From: Bretschneidera sinensis
Taxonomy: Eukaryota; Streptophyta; Magnoliopsida; Brassicales; Akaniaceae
Reading direction: 5' to 3'
Length of the DNA stretch: 64,000 nucleotides
Assembly: GCA_023935145.1 (NCBI GenBank)
Contig: CM043698.1
Coordinates: forward strand, 67,112,501-67,176,500
Shown one piece after another: positions 46,523-59,738 of this stretch. The position numbers and the translations under genes were made by a program. How positions within the stretch are numbered: position 1 is the first letter of the stretch; each line of letters starts with the position of its first letter. Under the pieces are notes generated by a model. That model was not told the DNA's origin. It saw only the letters and a list, made by a program, of their open reading frames with translations, and did no database searches.

Positions 46523-47915
46523 TGATGAGTGCCAAATATTGCATATTTTGGCCCTTTAATTTACATTTGCTAGCTTAGGAATTTGTTACTTTGAGTTGTT
46601 TTCATTGTTTTACAGGTTTACAAGCTTGGAAAGAAGTTTCACTAAATTGCCAGAATTGCTCGTGCAGATCAGCCATTTTTGAGGATTAAACTGTATTGAT
46701 TTAGGAAGAACCAGAAGATGAGCCATATATGCTTGGAAAGATCCGGATATCTATTTTCTGGAGAATTTTACGTATCAATAAAATGATTTTTCTAGAGAAA
46801 GTTATGACAGCTTTAGTAGACAAAGGTCAGGCTGTGCATGATTTCAGCGTGACAGATCAACCATTTTTGAAGATTTAACTGTATTGATTCAGGAAGAACC
46901 ATGAGATGAGCCATATATGCTTGGAAAGATCCCGATGTCTATTTTCTGGAGAATTTTACGGATCAATAAAATGATTTTTCTAGAGAAAGTTATGGCAGTT
47001 TTAGTAGACAAAGGTCAAAGAGCAAAAACTGGAATCTGCAGCATCCCACATCGGATTGGAAGCATATTGCACTTGTGATATTTCCCTATATAAGCCCTTC
47101 TTCACTTCATCTTTAATGTACAATTCCTGAGCCACTTTGGTGTTTACCGGTGGACGTCCGCTAGCATTCTGGTGGATCTCGAAGGCTTTGTCACCACGAG
47201 GGGAAGCGCCGCCCGTCAGCGAGTAGAATTTCTCCCATGTTGTTATTTATTTATTTCTTTACATTTAGTTGTTTTAGTTTAAATGTTTAACACTTTTATT
47301 ATGAATTGTAGTTTCATAGTTATGGGTGGCTAGACTCTTTAGCTAAGGTTGAAGATGAAGCCCCGCCGTTGTTTGGCGTAGTAGTTCAGATTTGCTTGTA
47401 CAAATCTGACAATTTTTAGTATAAATGTTCTGTCAATTATTTGAGTTAATCTTATAATTGATTGAGTTTAAATTGTCTGTTGGATATTCCTTGTATTTCA
47501 TCTGATGGATACATTGAATGCTTTTCGATTAAATTGGATTTCCTTTGTGATTTGTTGAGAGCGGATACATTGGATGCTTTTGGTTTAGTTGGGATATTCT
47601 TTTTTTTTGTTGTCTTATAGTTGGATTCATGGAATGTTTTAATAGGCTATATTTTTAGAACATATATGCTTAACTTCGGTGGGGTGGATTTGGAAACCTT
47701 AGTGTTTTAATTATTAGTTTTTAAAAATCAATTTAGTTTAATTTTAATTTCTTTTGCAAGTTATTATCTGAAATTCGGAACTAGGTTAAGATAGAGTTAG
47801 TTTAGATTGAAAATATACTTTCACAACGCAATTCCCTGTGGATTCGATCTTGCACTTGCACAACGCTATACTGCAAACGACTCGTGCACTTGCAAGTAAT
47901 TTAAAACTCACAACA
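46523..47915 (+). mobile_element. Solo LTR, family X, second copy
   Basis: 1,393 bp, same ends as 37641-39028 (TGATGAGTGCC...CTCACAACA). Flanks CTTAT (46518-46522) and CTCAT (47916-47920) differ by one base, suggesting an older insertion with one mutated target copy. It interrupts LINE unit 6 at GTGCATTGAG. Confidence 0.8.
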
Positions 47916-48190
47916 CTCATATTTCATCTTTTATTGGATTGTTCGTTGTGTAAAGAGTTTATGGGAGAAGGCGTATAAAGTCTTGTGATTTTTTAGGTGA
48001 TTGCAGGCTCTGTGCATGATGAAGTGTGAGTTTGGAGTGGGTTGAGGGCCTTTAAGGAGATCAATAAGGCTTATATGTTTTTTTTTTTTTTGTGTTAGTT
48101 AATTTAATACACTTAATTTTATCAATAAGGAACCGTAGAACGCTTGATGGTGTAATGAGGCTTATTAATGTAATTAGAGATAGTTAATTT

Positions 48191-49759
48191 AATACACTTA
48201 ATTTTATATATTTCAATATTTAAACTTAATTTATTTCATTTTTAAAATCTTATATTTTTATTGGTTTTATCAATTTATTAGCTTTCTTTTCTTTTTATTA
48301 TATTCATATATTTTATCTAATAGTTTTTCAACTATTCATTATACTTAAATTTTTTATCAGATTTATTGGATTTTTTATCTTGCCAGAATATTTAAATTTT
48401 TTATCTTTACATTATATTATATGTTTTTAATTGATTCAATGAGGTTATTGAAAATTTGAAATTAACTACTCCAAATGGATACTAAAAAAAAATCAGTAAT
48501 AAGGGTTAATTAAAATCCAATTACCGATGCCCTTCACTAGTCAAAAGACTTTCTTTTCTCCTTTTTAATTTGAATTTTTGCCTTTATTTATGTCCTTTAT
48601 CGAAATAAATTTTTTTTCATTGACAGAAAAAAAAAAGTCAAATTTGCATCTCCTAGAGAATTCAAAGCTAACAATTAAACTAAAATATTCAAGTTTATTG
48701 AAATGATTTTCATTTAATAAAAAAATCTAGTAAATATAAACATGATTTGATTAAATGGATATAATTTTTTGATATGATGCTTTACATGCACAATAATATA
48801 TAGGTTAAATTACAACATCATCTTCATGTTTGCACTTATTTACAATCGAATCCATTAATTTAAAATAATGACATCCTCAATACTAAAATCTCATTCAAAG
48901 TAGTAATTCAACCATGATTACAAGCAGCAAAATTACAAGTTGCTTTTCAACATTTCACAAACCCAAAAAAGTAATCCGGTGTAAAGGATTTTAGAAATTC
49001 TTAAAGGTTAATTTGGTAATTTTAAAAATATTTTTGATTCTTTAATATGATGGATAGTTTGGTGCTCATATTAATTCAATAATTAAGATTTGAAAAAATT
49101 TCATATCAACGGTAGTTATAGTCATGGACATCGATGTAGACACTTATAATAATGACACTGTAGTTTAACCCTTTGATAATTTGATTACAGTATAAATCAA
49201 TAATATTATCGCATAGTCCACATATAATTTCATAACACTATCAAATTATCCACCTAAAGTGAGAAAAATGACTAATAAATTAAAGAAAAAAAATAACCTT
49301 CACACTCATGATGATCGAACTTAGATTCTTTTGATTTAACGGTCTAACTTAAGCTTTTTATCACTGAACACAATATAAATATTTAGTGTTGCCTAAAAGA
49401 ATAACAATTATTAATTAAGTGTGATCCCTTTTCCACGAGCTAGACTGGAAGACGTCTTTAATAACCATGAGCATGCAATATTGCATTGTTTTTCATGTTT
49501 CTCCTATTAAAACTGAATATATGGCATAATATAAGTAGTGTATAAAAAAAATTACATCTATAACATATATTAAAAAAGAAAATCTAAATAAGTGTAAAAC
49601 TTTTGGTTGACAAAAATACTCTTATTTAAATGACATAATTTTGATTCCGTAATTATTGGATTATATAAAAATAATATTTTAATTCTAATAGAATTGGAAT
49701 TCATAAATCTTCTATTGTTTTATTATAATTTGAATTGCTGTAATCTTCTATTGTTCTAT
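48191..49759. other. AT-rich repeat debris, no gene
   Basis: Starts with a short block of the AT-rich tandem family (TATATTTCAATATTTAAACT, about 48200-48425) directly fused to the LINE end, then non-coding sequence including AATTACCGATGCCCTTCACT, which recurs near 52008. No coding sequence. Confidence 0.5.
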
Positions 49760-50000
49760 TAGAACTAGCTTGTGACCCATGATATGCATGGGATATAAGC
49801 TCATTAGATTATTATATTTTAAATTTTAAATTGTTGAAACATCGCTTATAAATAAATTCAAAGTAATTTAACTTCCATGTATCAACATTTTAATCTAAAT
49901 AAGTATTCTCTTAAAAGATAAATTAAAAACTGTTATCCTAATTAAAAGAATGATGAATATTGTTAATTCATAAAACAAACAAAACACTCATATCTTGCAT

Positions 50001-50069
<69 letters not shown>

Positions 50070-50183
50070 ATATATATATATAGCGTTTCATCTTTAAAAC
50101 ATAATGTTAATAATTGAATCACTTTCAAACAAATGCATGATAATACTCAAACATGTCCAAGCTTTTTGCATATTTTGAATAAG
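49760..50183. repeat. Right copy of the dispersed host repeat, start, with (CT)n
   Basis: Parallels 18481-18700. Holds an uninterrupted (TC)n tract at about 49999-50066 followed by (TA)n. The copy is split by 50184-50825. Confidence 0.6.
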
Positions 50184-50825
50184 TGTTTTAAAATGCGGCC
50201 TCTGGGTGTGCCCAGAGGCGAGGCGTTCCCAGAGGCGAGGCGTTTTGAAAACGTTTCAAGTCGTGAAAGGTTGGGCGTTCTCGCCTTTTGTCTTGGAGCA
50301 TACGCCCGGAGCATAATTTTTGAGCCCTGAGCGCCCAAGCCTACACCCCGTGAAGTTTTTTTAAAAATCTTAAAATTTAGGAAAAAAAATGCACGTTAAA
50401 GGTTCAAACCCATGACCTAATAAGTGTCTTAGGTCTTAACCATTAAGATAGTGTTCTTGTTGTGACATTATTACACTTCATAAATATATAATACATGTAA
50501 TCTAGTTTAATAATAATTAAAAACTATTTAATTAATCACTTATAAGTTACAACAATATAAAAATATAAGTTATACTTCATATAATTTATATATAAATATT
50601 AATCAATTATAATTATCACACTATAGAGAGTTAGTAAAGTATTAAACTTTGATAAAAATTAATTAATTAATTAATTTAAATGATTTTTATTTTATTTTTC
50701 TAATTAATTAATTAATATCATTTTATTAAAATTTTGAAGCGTCCCAATAGATTCAAAAGACTTATGCCTCGGAGCTTACAGCCCAACACTTTTACCCCTG
50801 AAAATACTGTTTTGAATCACTTAAT
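50184..50825. mobile_element. Non-autonomous DNA element with GCCTCTGGG/CGAGGCG core
   Basis: Left end AAGTGTTTTAAAATGCGGCC and right end, complemented, TAAGTGATTCAAAACAGTAT form imperfect terminal inverted repeats. The left part has GC-rich inverted motifs (CCCAGAGGCGAGGCG repeated) unlike the surroundings. It contains no protein domain. Its absence from the left host copy shows it is an insertion. Confidence 0.45.
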
Positions 50826-51099
50826 CACATGTAGGAGTTGGGGGAGGGCCCCAAGGGGGAGCCCATGCTCTCCCAAACACTTGGAATTCCTTAGCTATAT
50901 ATGGATCCTAGTTAACTGGCTCCTCTAATCCACCAACCCAAGATTCCAACTAAATACAATACATGGGATTTTACTGCTTTAATAGAAAAAGGCTACTAAA
51001 AATAATAGTAGACTAGTAGTAGTAATCTTTTAAGCATTGAACAAAGATGATTGAACCCTTTATGAGCCAAATTCTCTCAAGTGCCCACAACTATTGTTT

Positions 51100-52870
51100 T
51101 CCTTCGATTTCAAGAGTTTAGAAAAGTTTATGATACAATTATTTTTTTCTTTTTATTACCAAATAAAATTATTTATTTAATAAACTTCAAGTTATTAAGT
51201 ATTTGTCCAATGTACCAAAAAATTTATTATGTATTTGAATTTATTCAAAATTTTAGTTTTTATAACTCTTTTTTTTTGTGTTTTATTCTTTTACTTAATT
51301 AATAATTAAGATAAAAAATATTAATGGTTATAAAAAATATTTACTATTTGTTAAATTAAAAGTATTATTATATAAATTAGAAATTTAGATAGTTAATTTT
51401 AATCAGTAAATATTTTTTTTAAAAAAATAAATCGTCAAGAGATGAGAATACTTGAATAAAGAAAAAATTTGTAAGTTAAGCTTTTCATCCAATAAATAGG
51501 ATGAGCACAACTTAAAACAGAAAGGCTTCATGAAGTTGTTTTTTATTTTTTATTTTTGTTAAATATGTTTTAAATTGATCATGCATATTTATGTATAATC
51601 TAAGTATGTTAGGATCGTGATCATCTTCAAGAATTTTTTTGGATCAATGTACTATTAGATGAGTGATATGTCGACATAATGATGACATGACATTCATGAT
51701 TCATCTAATGGTTTATTAATCCAAAAAAAATTTCAATTTGCTAGAGACCCATTAAAAATAATACTATTTTGACCGACTAGAATTGGTCCACTTAAGGAAA
51801 AAATCATGGCTCTACACCAGATCACTTGAAGCGGTTACAGGGTCGCAATCAAATACATAAACTACATACTTTGTTTTATACATATTTTACTATACTTTTC
51901 ACATTATATTATTTTTTTTAATTTAAAAAATAGTGAGAATATAAATTCATCATGAATATTAATATGTAACATCTATTAAATAAATATAATAAGGGTTAAA
52001 TAAAATCAAATTACCGATGGCCTTCACTAGTCAAATGACTATTTTTTTCTTTTTAATTAGAATTTTTACCAAACAAAATTATTTATTTAATAAACTTCAA
52101 GTTATAAGTATTTGTCCAATGTACCAAAAAAATTATTATGTATTTGCATATTTTTCAAAATTTTAGTTTTTATAACTCTCTTTTTTGTATTTTATTCTTT
52201 TACTTAACTAATAATTAAGATAAAAATTGTTAATGGTTATAAAAAATAAATATTATTTGTTAAATTAAAACTATTATTATATAAATTAAAATTTTAGATA
52301 GTTAATTTTAATCAATAAATATTTTTTAAAAATAAAATGTCAAGAGATGAGAATATTTGAATAAATAAAAAATTTGTAAGTTAAGCTTTTTATCCAATAA
52401 ATAGGATGAGGACAACTTAAAATGGAAAGACTTTCTGAAGTTGTTGTTGTTATATATGTTATAAATTGATCATGCACATTTATGAATAATCTAAGTATGT
52501 TAGGATCGTGATCATCTCTAAGAATTTTTTTTGGATCAATGTATTATTAGAGAGTATCATGTCAACATAATGAATGACATAACATTCATGATTCATCTAA
52601 TGGTTTATTGATCCAAAGAAATTCTCCATTTACTGGAGACCCATTAAAAATAATATTATTTTGACCAACTAGAATTGGTCCACTTAAGAAAAAAATTCTA
52701 GCTCTACACCGAATCACTTGAAGCAGTTACAAGGTCGCAATCAAATACATAAACTACATATTTTGTTTTATACATATTTTACTATACTTTGCACATTATA
52801 CTATTTTTTTTTAATTTTTAAAAAAATAGTGAGAATATAAATTCATCATGTATATATTAATATGTAACAT
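51100..52870. repeat. About 0.9-kb direct tandem duplication
   Basis: AAATAAAATTATTTATTTAA-type text near 51160 recurs near 52072, and the series TTAGGATCGTGATCATC, ATTCATGATTCATCTAATGG and ACTACATACTTTGTTTTATA occurs in both halves at a spacing of about 900 bases. Non-coding. Confidence 0.6.
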
Positions 52871-53202
52871 CTATTAAATAAATATAATTTCAATATGAAT
52901 GTAATTCTTATCTAAAAAATATTAATCAACATTATCAATTATAGCCGATAAAGTAAATGGGCATAAATCATCAAAAAATAATTTGTACCATAATTCAATT
53001 CACATGAAAAGTCAAAATCATTATTAACTTTTTTATCTCCTTATTATATTCAAATTTCATCTTTAAAATTCAATATTTTATCAATATCTATTAGGTTTTT
53101 GTATCTCCCCTTTATATTTAAATTTTGTATATTTCAATATTTTACAAAATTTAAATATTTAAACTTAGTTTATTTCATCTTTAAAATATTTCATCTTTAG
53201 TT

Positions 53203-53576
53203 TGCCATGTGTCCTTATTGGGTCATTGGAGTTTAAAACATCCCTATTAGGTCAAATTTGGTTCTTGTTCCAATCAGATCATTTACCTAAATAACCCAGT
53301 AATTCCATCATAAGTGGCATCCTTTTTGGCCTTAGACAGTTAAAAACACAAAATTTTCCCAAATCTCATCATATCTCCCAAAAAAATCACAAACAGGTAA
53401 GTGGTTATTAAAACAGGAAGTTGTTACTAATTAGGCAAACATGGAGTGATTGTGAGATGATTAGTTTTACACATTTATACTTGATAACACAATAAATCTA
53501 TATTTATACGATGGTATTTTTGACATTTCAAAATGGAAGACACCAAACAGATGCTCTGGCTTTAATAATAGTATAG
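53203..53576. mobile_element. Insertion in the right host copy, possibly Helitron-derived
   Basis: Relative to the left copy, about 370 bases are inserted, from GTTTGCCATGTGTCCTTATT to ACTAATAGTATAGAT-like text (AATAATAGTATAGAT). These phrases are common at the 3' end of non-autonomous Helitrons and related elements in plants. No CTRR hairpin end was confirmed. Confidence 0.3.
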
Positions 53577-54824
53577 ATATCTCTTAGCTTTTTTATCTCT
53601 TCATTACATTCTAATTTTTTACCTACTCGGCATATTAAAATTTTGTATATTTCAATATTTAACTTATCTTATTTCATCTTAATATTCTGTAATTTTTATC
53701 TATTAGCTTTGTGTATACTCTCTTAGCTTTTTATTTTTTTTAATTCCTTCATTATATTCAAATTTTTTATATATACACATTTTATCTTACATCATCTCAA
53801 AACTCTTATATTTTATCTAAAAGTTTTATCTATATCTATTCTTTTTTATCTTCTCATTATATTCATATTTTTTATATTTCAATATTCAAACTTATCATAC
53901 TTCATCTTAAATGATATGAATTTTTTGCATACCATATAGAATACGCATTGAACTTAATATTTTTTTTATGAAATAATTATTTTCAAATTACTGAGTTATA
54001 GTGAATATTAAAAGCTGTATGTGCACAAGATTTGTTTTGTACAAAGAGATCGAAGTGTCTGATTTATTGGTAATTCGATTAATCTTAAACATTAAAACTA
54101 AATGTCAAAGGAATGACCTTTTTTTTAATTAATATTTTGTCTGGTTACTTATAGAAAAAATATTTGGTCTAGTTCTTTACCTACACTTGAGCTAGTTTTT
54201 ATACATTTGGGTTTACGAACAAAATCATCAATTTTTCATTCGACTTACACGTAAGCGGGTGTGTTAGACTAAAAAAGAATAGTTGGCCCTTTTTCCAAAC
54301 GCTTACATATCTACAAGTCAAAGGTTAACTCTTTATCTCTTGCCAAGCCCAAACTTATTTTCCTTTAAAATGCTTATAAAAATTCCTACTCTATTCTACT
54401 CTATTAAGTCCTATCCATGGAGTGAGGGGCACGTGATCACAATACAAATATATGAATTTAAAAGATAAAAATATATCTATTAAAATGGTAAAATTTATTT
54501 TCTCTGAATGTTGACTCACATGGGATACAAATTAATTTGTACCGTATATCAAAAAGGAAAATTATTTTCACCTACTCATCAATTATGTAATCCGTTGTAC
54601 GTATTCTCTCATTAATTGGAAAACTTTTTAGATATACGACTTATACTTAATTCTACTTATAGGTAACATAATCCAAAATCGATAACGCACACCTCATAAT
54701 GTTGTAGTTAAAATTATGGGCATCCAATGTAAGTAGGAAGTTTTAGGGGAAGAATCTAGATTTCCTCCGCTGTTTTGATACTTTGTTGTTAAGACGATAA
54801 TGGAGAGGATTCCGCATAGTTGAG

Positions 54825-54845
54825 CAGCGCGCGCGCGCGCGCGCG

Positions 54846-54914
<69 letters not shown>
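54825..54914. repeat. Compound (GC)n(AC)n(AT)n tract
   Basis: About 88 bases of strictly alternating purine-pyrimidine: GC repeats, then AC, then AT, with no phase break. The left copy has only a short (AT)n here (20650-20660). Frames across it (IYIYIY...) are artefacts. Confidence 0.9.
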
Positions 54915-54916
<2 letters not shown>

Positions 54917-55737
54917 AATTGATTTTTGAGGATTCTTTGGCCAATACAACCTTGATGCAGAAAGAGGAGCAGAAATTTGGGGCATCGTCCAAGACGTTTT
55001 CAGCACCTAACCCATGCACTGCTCATTGTAAAAAGTAAAAAAATGATAACATAATATAAAGTAAATGCATGTATATAATATACAATTTATTAAAATATTA
55101 GAATTTCATTAAGTAAAATATAATAGTATATACTTACCAATAAGTCCGCTAAATGGCAAGAGATTGGAAAAACGAAAAACAAAAAGAATGTGGAGACAAA
55201 TGCAGAAAGTGAGAGAAATTATTGTTTGGTAAACCATAGAAAGATTTAAGTAAAATATAATATCATACCAATAATTTCTACTCAGTAGAGCAAAGATAGA
55301 TAAAGAAAGCGAAAAACAATTTGGTGACATATATACAGAAAGTGTAAAAAGATCAGGAGAAAAAGATAACAAAGAAATGAGGATTATATGTGCAGTAAAA
55401 TTTTTAAATATTTAAAATTTAAACTTTGAAGAGAGTTAAGAAAAATTGAACTAGTTGGATAAAATTTTAATTAATAGATAATTAAGAAAATAATAAAATA
55501 GATATAAAAAGCAGAAACACAAATAAAATTCTTTTATCCACATGTTAATATGTTATAAGCATTTTGATGAGTAAATACTTAATTAGTTTTGAATTTGAGA
55601 TTAAATAATTTTATTGGTTAGAGATAAAATATACAAATATTTTGATTTTGAAATTAAGTAGATTAAAAAAAAACATATTTTCATAAATAAATAAGGTCTA
55701 TGTCAGCATTTACGTCATTGCTTATGTGATCGTTTTG

Positions 55738-55782
<45 letters not shown>

Positions 55783-56240
55783 TCTGGATCAAATCTGAAA
55801 AAGGGTGTAAAACTTTTTGATAGACTAAAATACCCTTATTCGACTCCATATAGACAAATTACTTGTGTTTTAAAAAATATATTAATTAATACGTTAACAA
55901 AGCGTCATATTAGAATCTTGTGGTTATATTTTGTACAAAATTTTCAATTTAATCATTTAAAAACAAATTACTTGTCTTGAATAATTAAGAGAATTTATTT
56001 AACTTTTTCTTCCTATCAACGCAGCTTCAGTTTCCTATTGTAATAAACAAACCAAAATTTTTGGTTAAGTAATTCAATTTTTTCCAACGCACACCTCTAT
56101 CCAACCCTTGGCAATTTTTTTTATTTTCATATTATTGACAATTATTATCACACCATAACCCGAAAATCATGCTTTATGTTTAGCATTTAGATGAAAATGT
56201 CTTTTGTTGTTATTATTTTACCATTTAACCTTTTTTTACC
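54915..56240. repeat. Right host copy: empty-site paralogue of the provirus locus
   Basis: Runs without interruption through the position equivalent to the provirus (55188-55286 continuing at 55287). It also contains (TA)n(GA)n at about 55738-55781. Non-coding. Confidence 0.75.
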
Positions 56241-56934
56241 TATAATATCTTCACCGAGAAATATCAGTTATATAGTGTTATAATTCCTTGTAAACAATAC
56301 GACTGATATGGTTTCTATAGATCTTCATTTTTCAAGTACAAATAATTAAGATATCTATAATATATATTATATATATAAAAGTACAAATAATGTGTAATAC
56401 ATTCAATAGACAATATTTTTATTTAATAATTATTTTTTCTTTTTCTCATAAAATTAGGATTCTCTATAAATAATTGTTTGACAAAAGTTCATGGCTTTAT
56501 ATAAACAAGTTTTTTTTTTCTTTACAAAAAAATAAATTAGTATGTAACTAAATAAATTAAATTAGTTTTATTTAGTTTCCTCAAATAATTCAGTGTTAGT
56601 TTTACTCTATATAAGCAAGTTATTTACATAAGAAAAAAAATAATTACTCTATATAAACAAAATTTTCACAAACAATTAATTCGTTGTTAATTAAATTCAT
56701 TAAATTAATAAAAAAATAAACATTGATAAGCTTAAATTTAAGATATTTTTACCTATTTTAATTAAATTCTACTCTTCCACTTTGATGAGGAAAAATATGT
56801 TCTTCCACTTGAAAAGTTTGATCACGAGAAAAATTAGAGTACAAAGCACCTCTAAAAATTAAAACAAAGCAATATGTACATGATGAGAATACAAAATGTC
56901 ATATTTTTCTCCCTTAATGTTTAATCTTTTATAC
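56241..56934. other. AT-rich, no gene recognised
   Basis: Low-complexity AT-rich spacer with short A and T runs. Nothing identifiable. Confidence 0.5.
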
Positions 56935-57652
56935 TCATTTGGTGCCTAAATGTATTCATTATTCTTATATTTTTATTTAGGACGCAAATGGAGGCATTAA
57001 GTGCAAAACGAAGCTAATTGGGCGATTTTGGACAGTTTCGATATCGCTTCGTAATCTGAGAATAACTCTCTCATCCGAGCTCTGATTGAGATGATTCAAG
57101 ATGCTATGGAACGCCAAGAAAAAGCTATACAACTTTCATGTTTTGAGTTTTGAGAGATACCAACTACATCAAGGTTGAAACTGGGCTTGAAGTTGTGGCA
57201 CTTGCACTGTTGACGTTCTGGAACGTCTCTTAGCCTGCAATTCTAATACATCGATTTGACACGGTTTATTTTCGAAAGTTTTCAGATCTGGTGCACGAAA
57301 ATTTTAGTTGAAAACACCACTTTCCTAGTTATATTAGAACTTTATTTTATTTTTAATATTTTCCTTAATTAGTCATATTTGGATATTGTTATTTTAGGAT
57401 AATATTTAGAATATTTTTAGAAGATTTTATAGGCTTCTAATACTGATAAATAACGTGTAAATGGGGAGAGAAATCATCAGACTTCACACACGCCTCTCTC
57501 TTCCCTCTTCTCTAACTTCTCATTCAAGTTTTCATCATGACTCGGCATGGCTAAACTTTTATAATTGGTCGAAGGAAACAGAAGACTCGGAATCAATAAA
57601 ACTGTGAGATCTAATTTGTTTTTATTGTTCAATTTATGCTTTGAGTATCGAA
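56935..57652 (+). mobile_element. Truncated LTR-like fragment
   Basis: GC-richer segment (CTAATTGGGCGATTTTGGAC, ACTCGGCATGGCTAAAC) resembling the interior of Athila/Tat LTRs, including the GGCTAAAC phrase near the LTR 3' part. It is cut at 57653 by the chromovirus LTR. Ends and family are not fixed. Confidence 0.35.
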
Positions 57653-59427
57653 TGTTCTTGTAATGATCCATCCTGGGTTGGCCACCCCCGAGACGGTGTC
57701 ATCACATTTTGAAAATCTCAGCATGACACATATGTGCAATAATAAAAATAACACTAACAGAAATGTTTACATCAATCATCAACCCTCAACAGGGGTGATA
57801 CATCATTCTGATATTGACTTAATCATTATATACAATGTAAAATGCATGAATATTTACAAATAAATTTTTATTTTATTTTCTCATTAGTCTGAGGATGTTG
57901 ACACATACATGGCTTACAGGAAAAGATTTCATTTGACTCTCAACCCACCAGTCTATTTTTCATGTCTGCTACCTGAAATCATTGTACAATGAGAGATAAG
58001 CTTTACAAGCTCAGTAAATTAAATTACTAGAAGTATTTATTTGTATAAATGGTCTTTTAATATTTAATCATTTACTTCTCATACAACTTAATACTAGCAT
58101 TCTACTATCACTATGCATGTCATAAGATCTATTCTCTATCAATCTCTTCATCTTATTTATTAGTTCACTTTAAGACCATCAATTATCTCATAATTACCTC
58201 GTACTGAGGTTCACATCATAAAGTCTATCATTTAGATGGTTCTTATCATATCATACTTCTAGGTTTCTTTCTCACCATAATTGTCTCTCTGTGAGACTCA
58301 TTCATCTATAAATAATTTCACAATATCAAGAACATTTCAGTAAATATATTAACATGTTAAACAAATGTATTGCATGAATTATTATTATTAGAGAATGTTT
58401 TCTCACATATCGACATGTTTTTATCTTAGACCGACCCCCTCCTGGTTCTTTTCTTTTCAGCATATACCAGCTGCTACGGTTTTTCCCTTTTTTCCAGTAT
58501 ATACCGGTTGTCATGGTTTCCTTTATTTCCAACATATATCGGCTGTCACGATTTTTCAATTAGACCGGCCCCCTCCTGGTTCTTTTCGTTTATACACATG
58601 CATATGAACAATGATATGAAATATGCATCTAAACAATAATATAAAAACAACATGAATTCAAATATTAAATTTAGCTATCATGTCTTTCCTCGAATTTCTA
58701 CTTGATAAATTTCATCAATTTCTTCTCCTCATATATCATATCAGTTCATTAATCATAACTCATGAAGAATTTTATTTATCACCATCATTATTAAATCGAC
58801 TCATTATTCTAATAATATTTCTTTTCACATAATAATTTTCTACATATCTAATATTCATATCATACCTATCAACCAAATTTTTATCTACCACTAAAGCATA
58901 AGCTAATAATTTATTTTAATATTATCACTGGATATTTGATTTTTATTTAGATTACTTAAAGTAAATCTAACTCACCATGTAGTACTTAGAGCTATCCGTG
59001 GATCACCTCCTTGCTTGTCTTGCTCCTCTCAGAAATTTTCCCCAGTTGCTGACCGTCAACACCTGATATAATATTTATATTAAAAATTCTAATTATTTCT
59101 TCAATTCTTCCCAATTTACACCTTTTGAAAATTCCCACTTTGATATAATACTTATATTAATTCTTCCCAATTTGCACCTTTTGAAAATTCTCACTTTGAA
59201 TTCCGGGAAATTTCATGTACACTTAAATTTAAAAATAAACTTCACGTTATTACCTTCTATTTTTCTTAGCGCTTCTTGTGATTCTTTATGAAATTCTCCC
59301 GTAAACCCCTTCAAAATTTTACTCTTCGACATTCTTTTTAGTCCCCAAGTGTTTAGAGAAAAAGAGTAGATTGAATTGAGGAAAGGAGAAAGCCAAAGAT
59401 TTTTCTAAGAAAAATTAAAGTAAGGCA

Positions 59428-59496
<69 letters not shown>

Positions 59497-59738
59497 AAAA
59501 ACTAAGTTCAGTAGCCCCGAATTTGGCTGCCACGCAAAGACCAAGTGTAAGGCATGGAAATGCCTTTTTCTTTACTTGGCAATAGGTGGTAATACCTGCT
59601 GCCACGTTTTTCTAACTTTTTTTTCAAGAGAATTATTTTATTCAATACTAAATCCTTCGCATATATATAAATTATTTTAATTTTATGTTATTTATTAAAT
59701 TACTTATTTACCCTTACTTTATGATTACGAGTATAACA
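57653..59738 (-). repeat. LTR of a - strand Ty3/Gypsy element
   Basis: About 2,086 bp with ends TGTTCTTG...GTATAACA (TGTT/AACA inverted tips). On the - strand it follows a purine-rich AAGGTGGGTAAATT tract and the Pol C-terminus, so it is the 3' LTR. Inside are a 46-bp-period minisatellite (about 58440-58560), CCCCCTCCTGGTTCTTTTC at 58435 and 58570, and a (TA)n tract at about 59431-59493. The matching 5' LTR lies beyond the window. Confidence 0.65.

Larger units (their letters stand above)
33822..48190 (+). mobile_element. Tandem array of LINE 3'-end units, invaded by LTR elements
   Basis: Repeating about 1.08-kb unit from the C-terminal half of a plant LINE reverse transcriptase. In order it encodes IQRRFIWGNTGEEYKYHL, LLGKWLWRF, GNGKRTRLWFNSWLEIFP, a zf-RVT-like stretch with KILTIDNLQK, and LWNERNRRTL. 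Units follow head to tail: partial at 33822, then about 34150, 35245, 36310, 37430, 39915 and 46380 to 48190. The marker GGATCACTTTTGGAGAAAAG recurs at spacings of 1101, 1069 and 1107. Units 4, 5 and 6 are split by LTR insertions. Every unit has stops. Ordinary LINEs do not sit in tandem, so this is secondary amplification. Confidence 0.7.

Noticed and set aside
54789..55038. Ile-Tyr repeat proteins on both strands (also at 59353-59605)
   Set aside because: Translation of (TA)n microsatellites.
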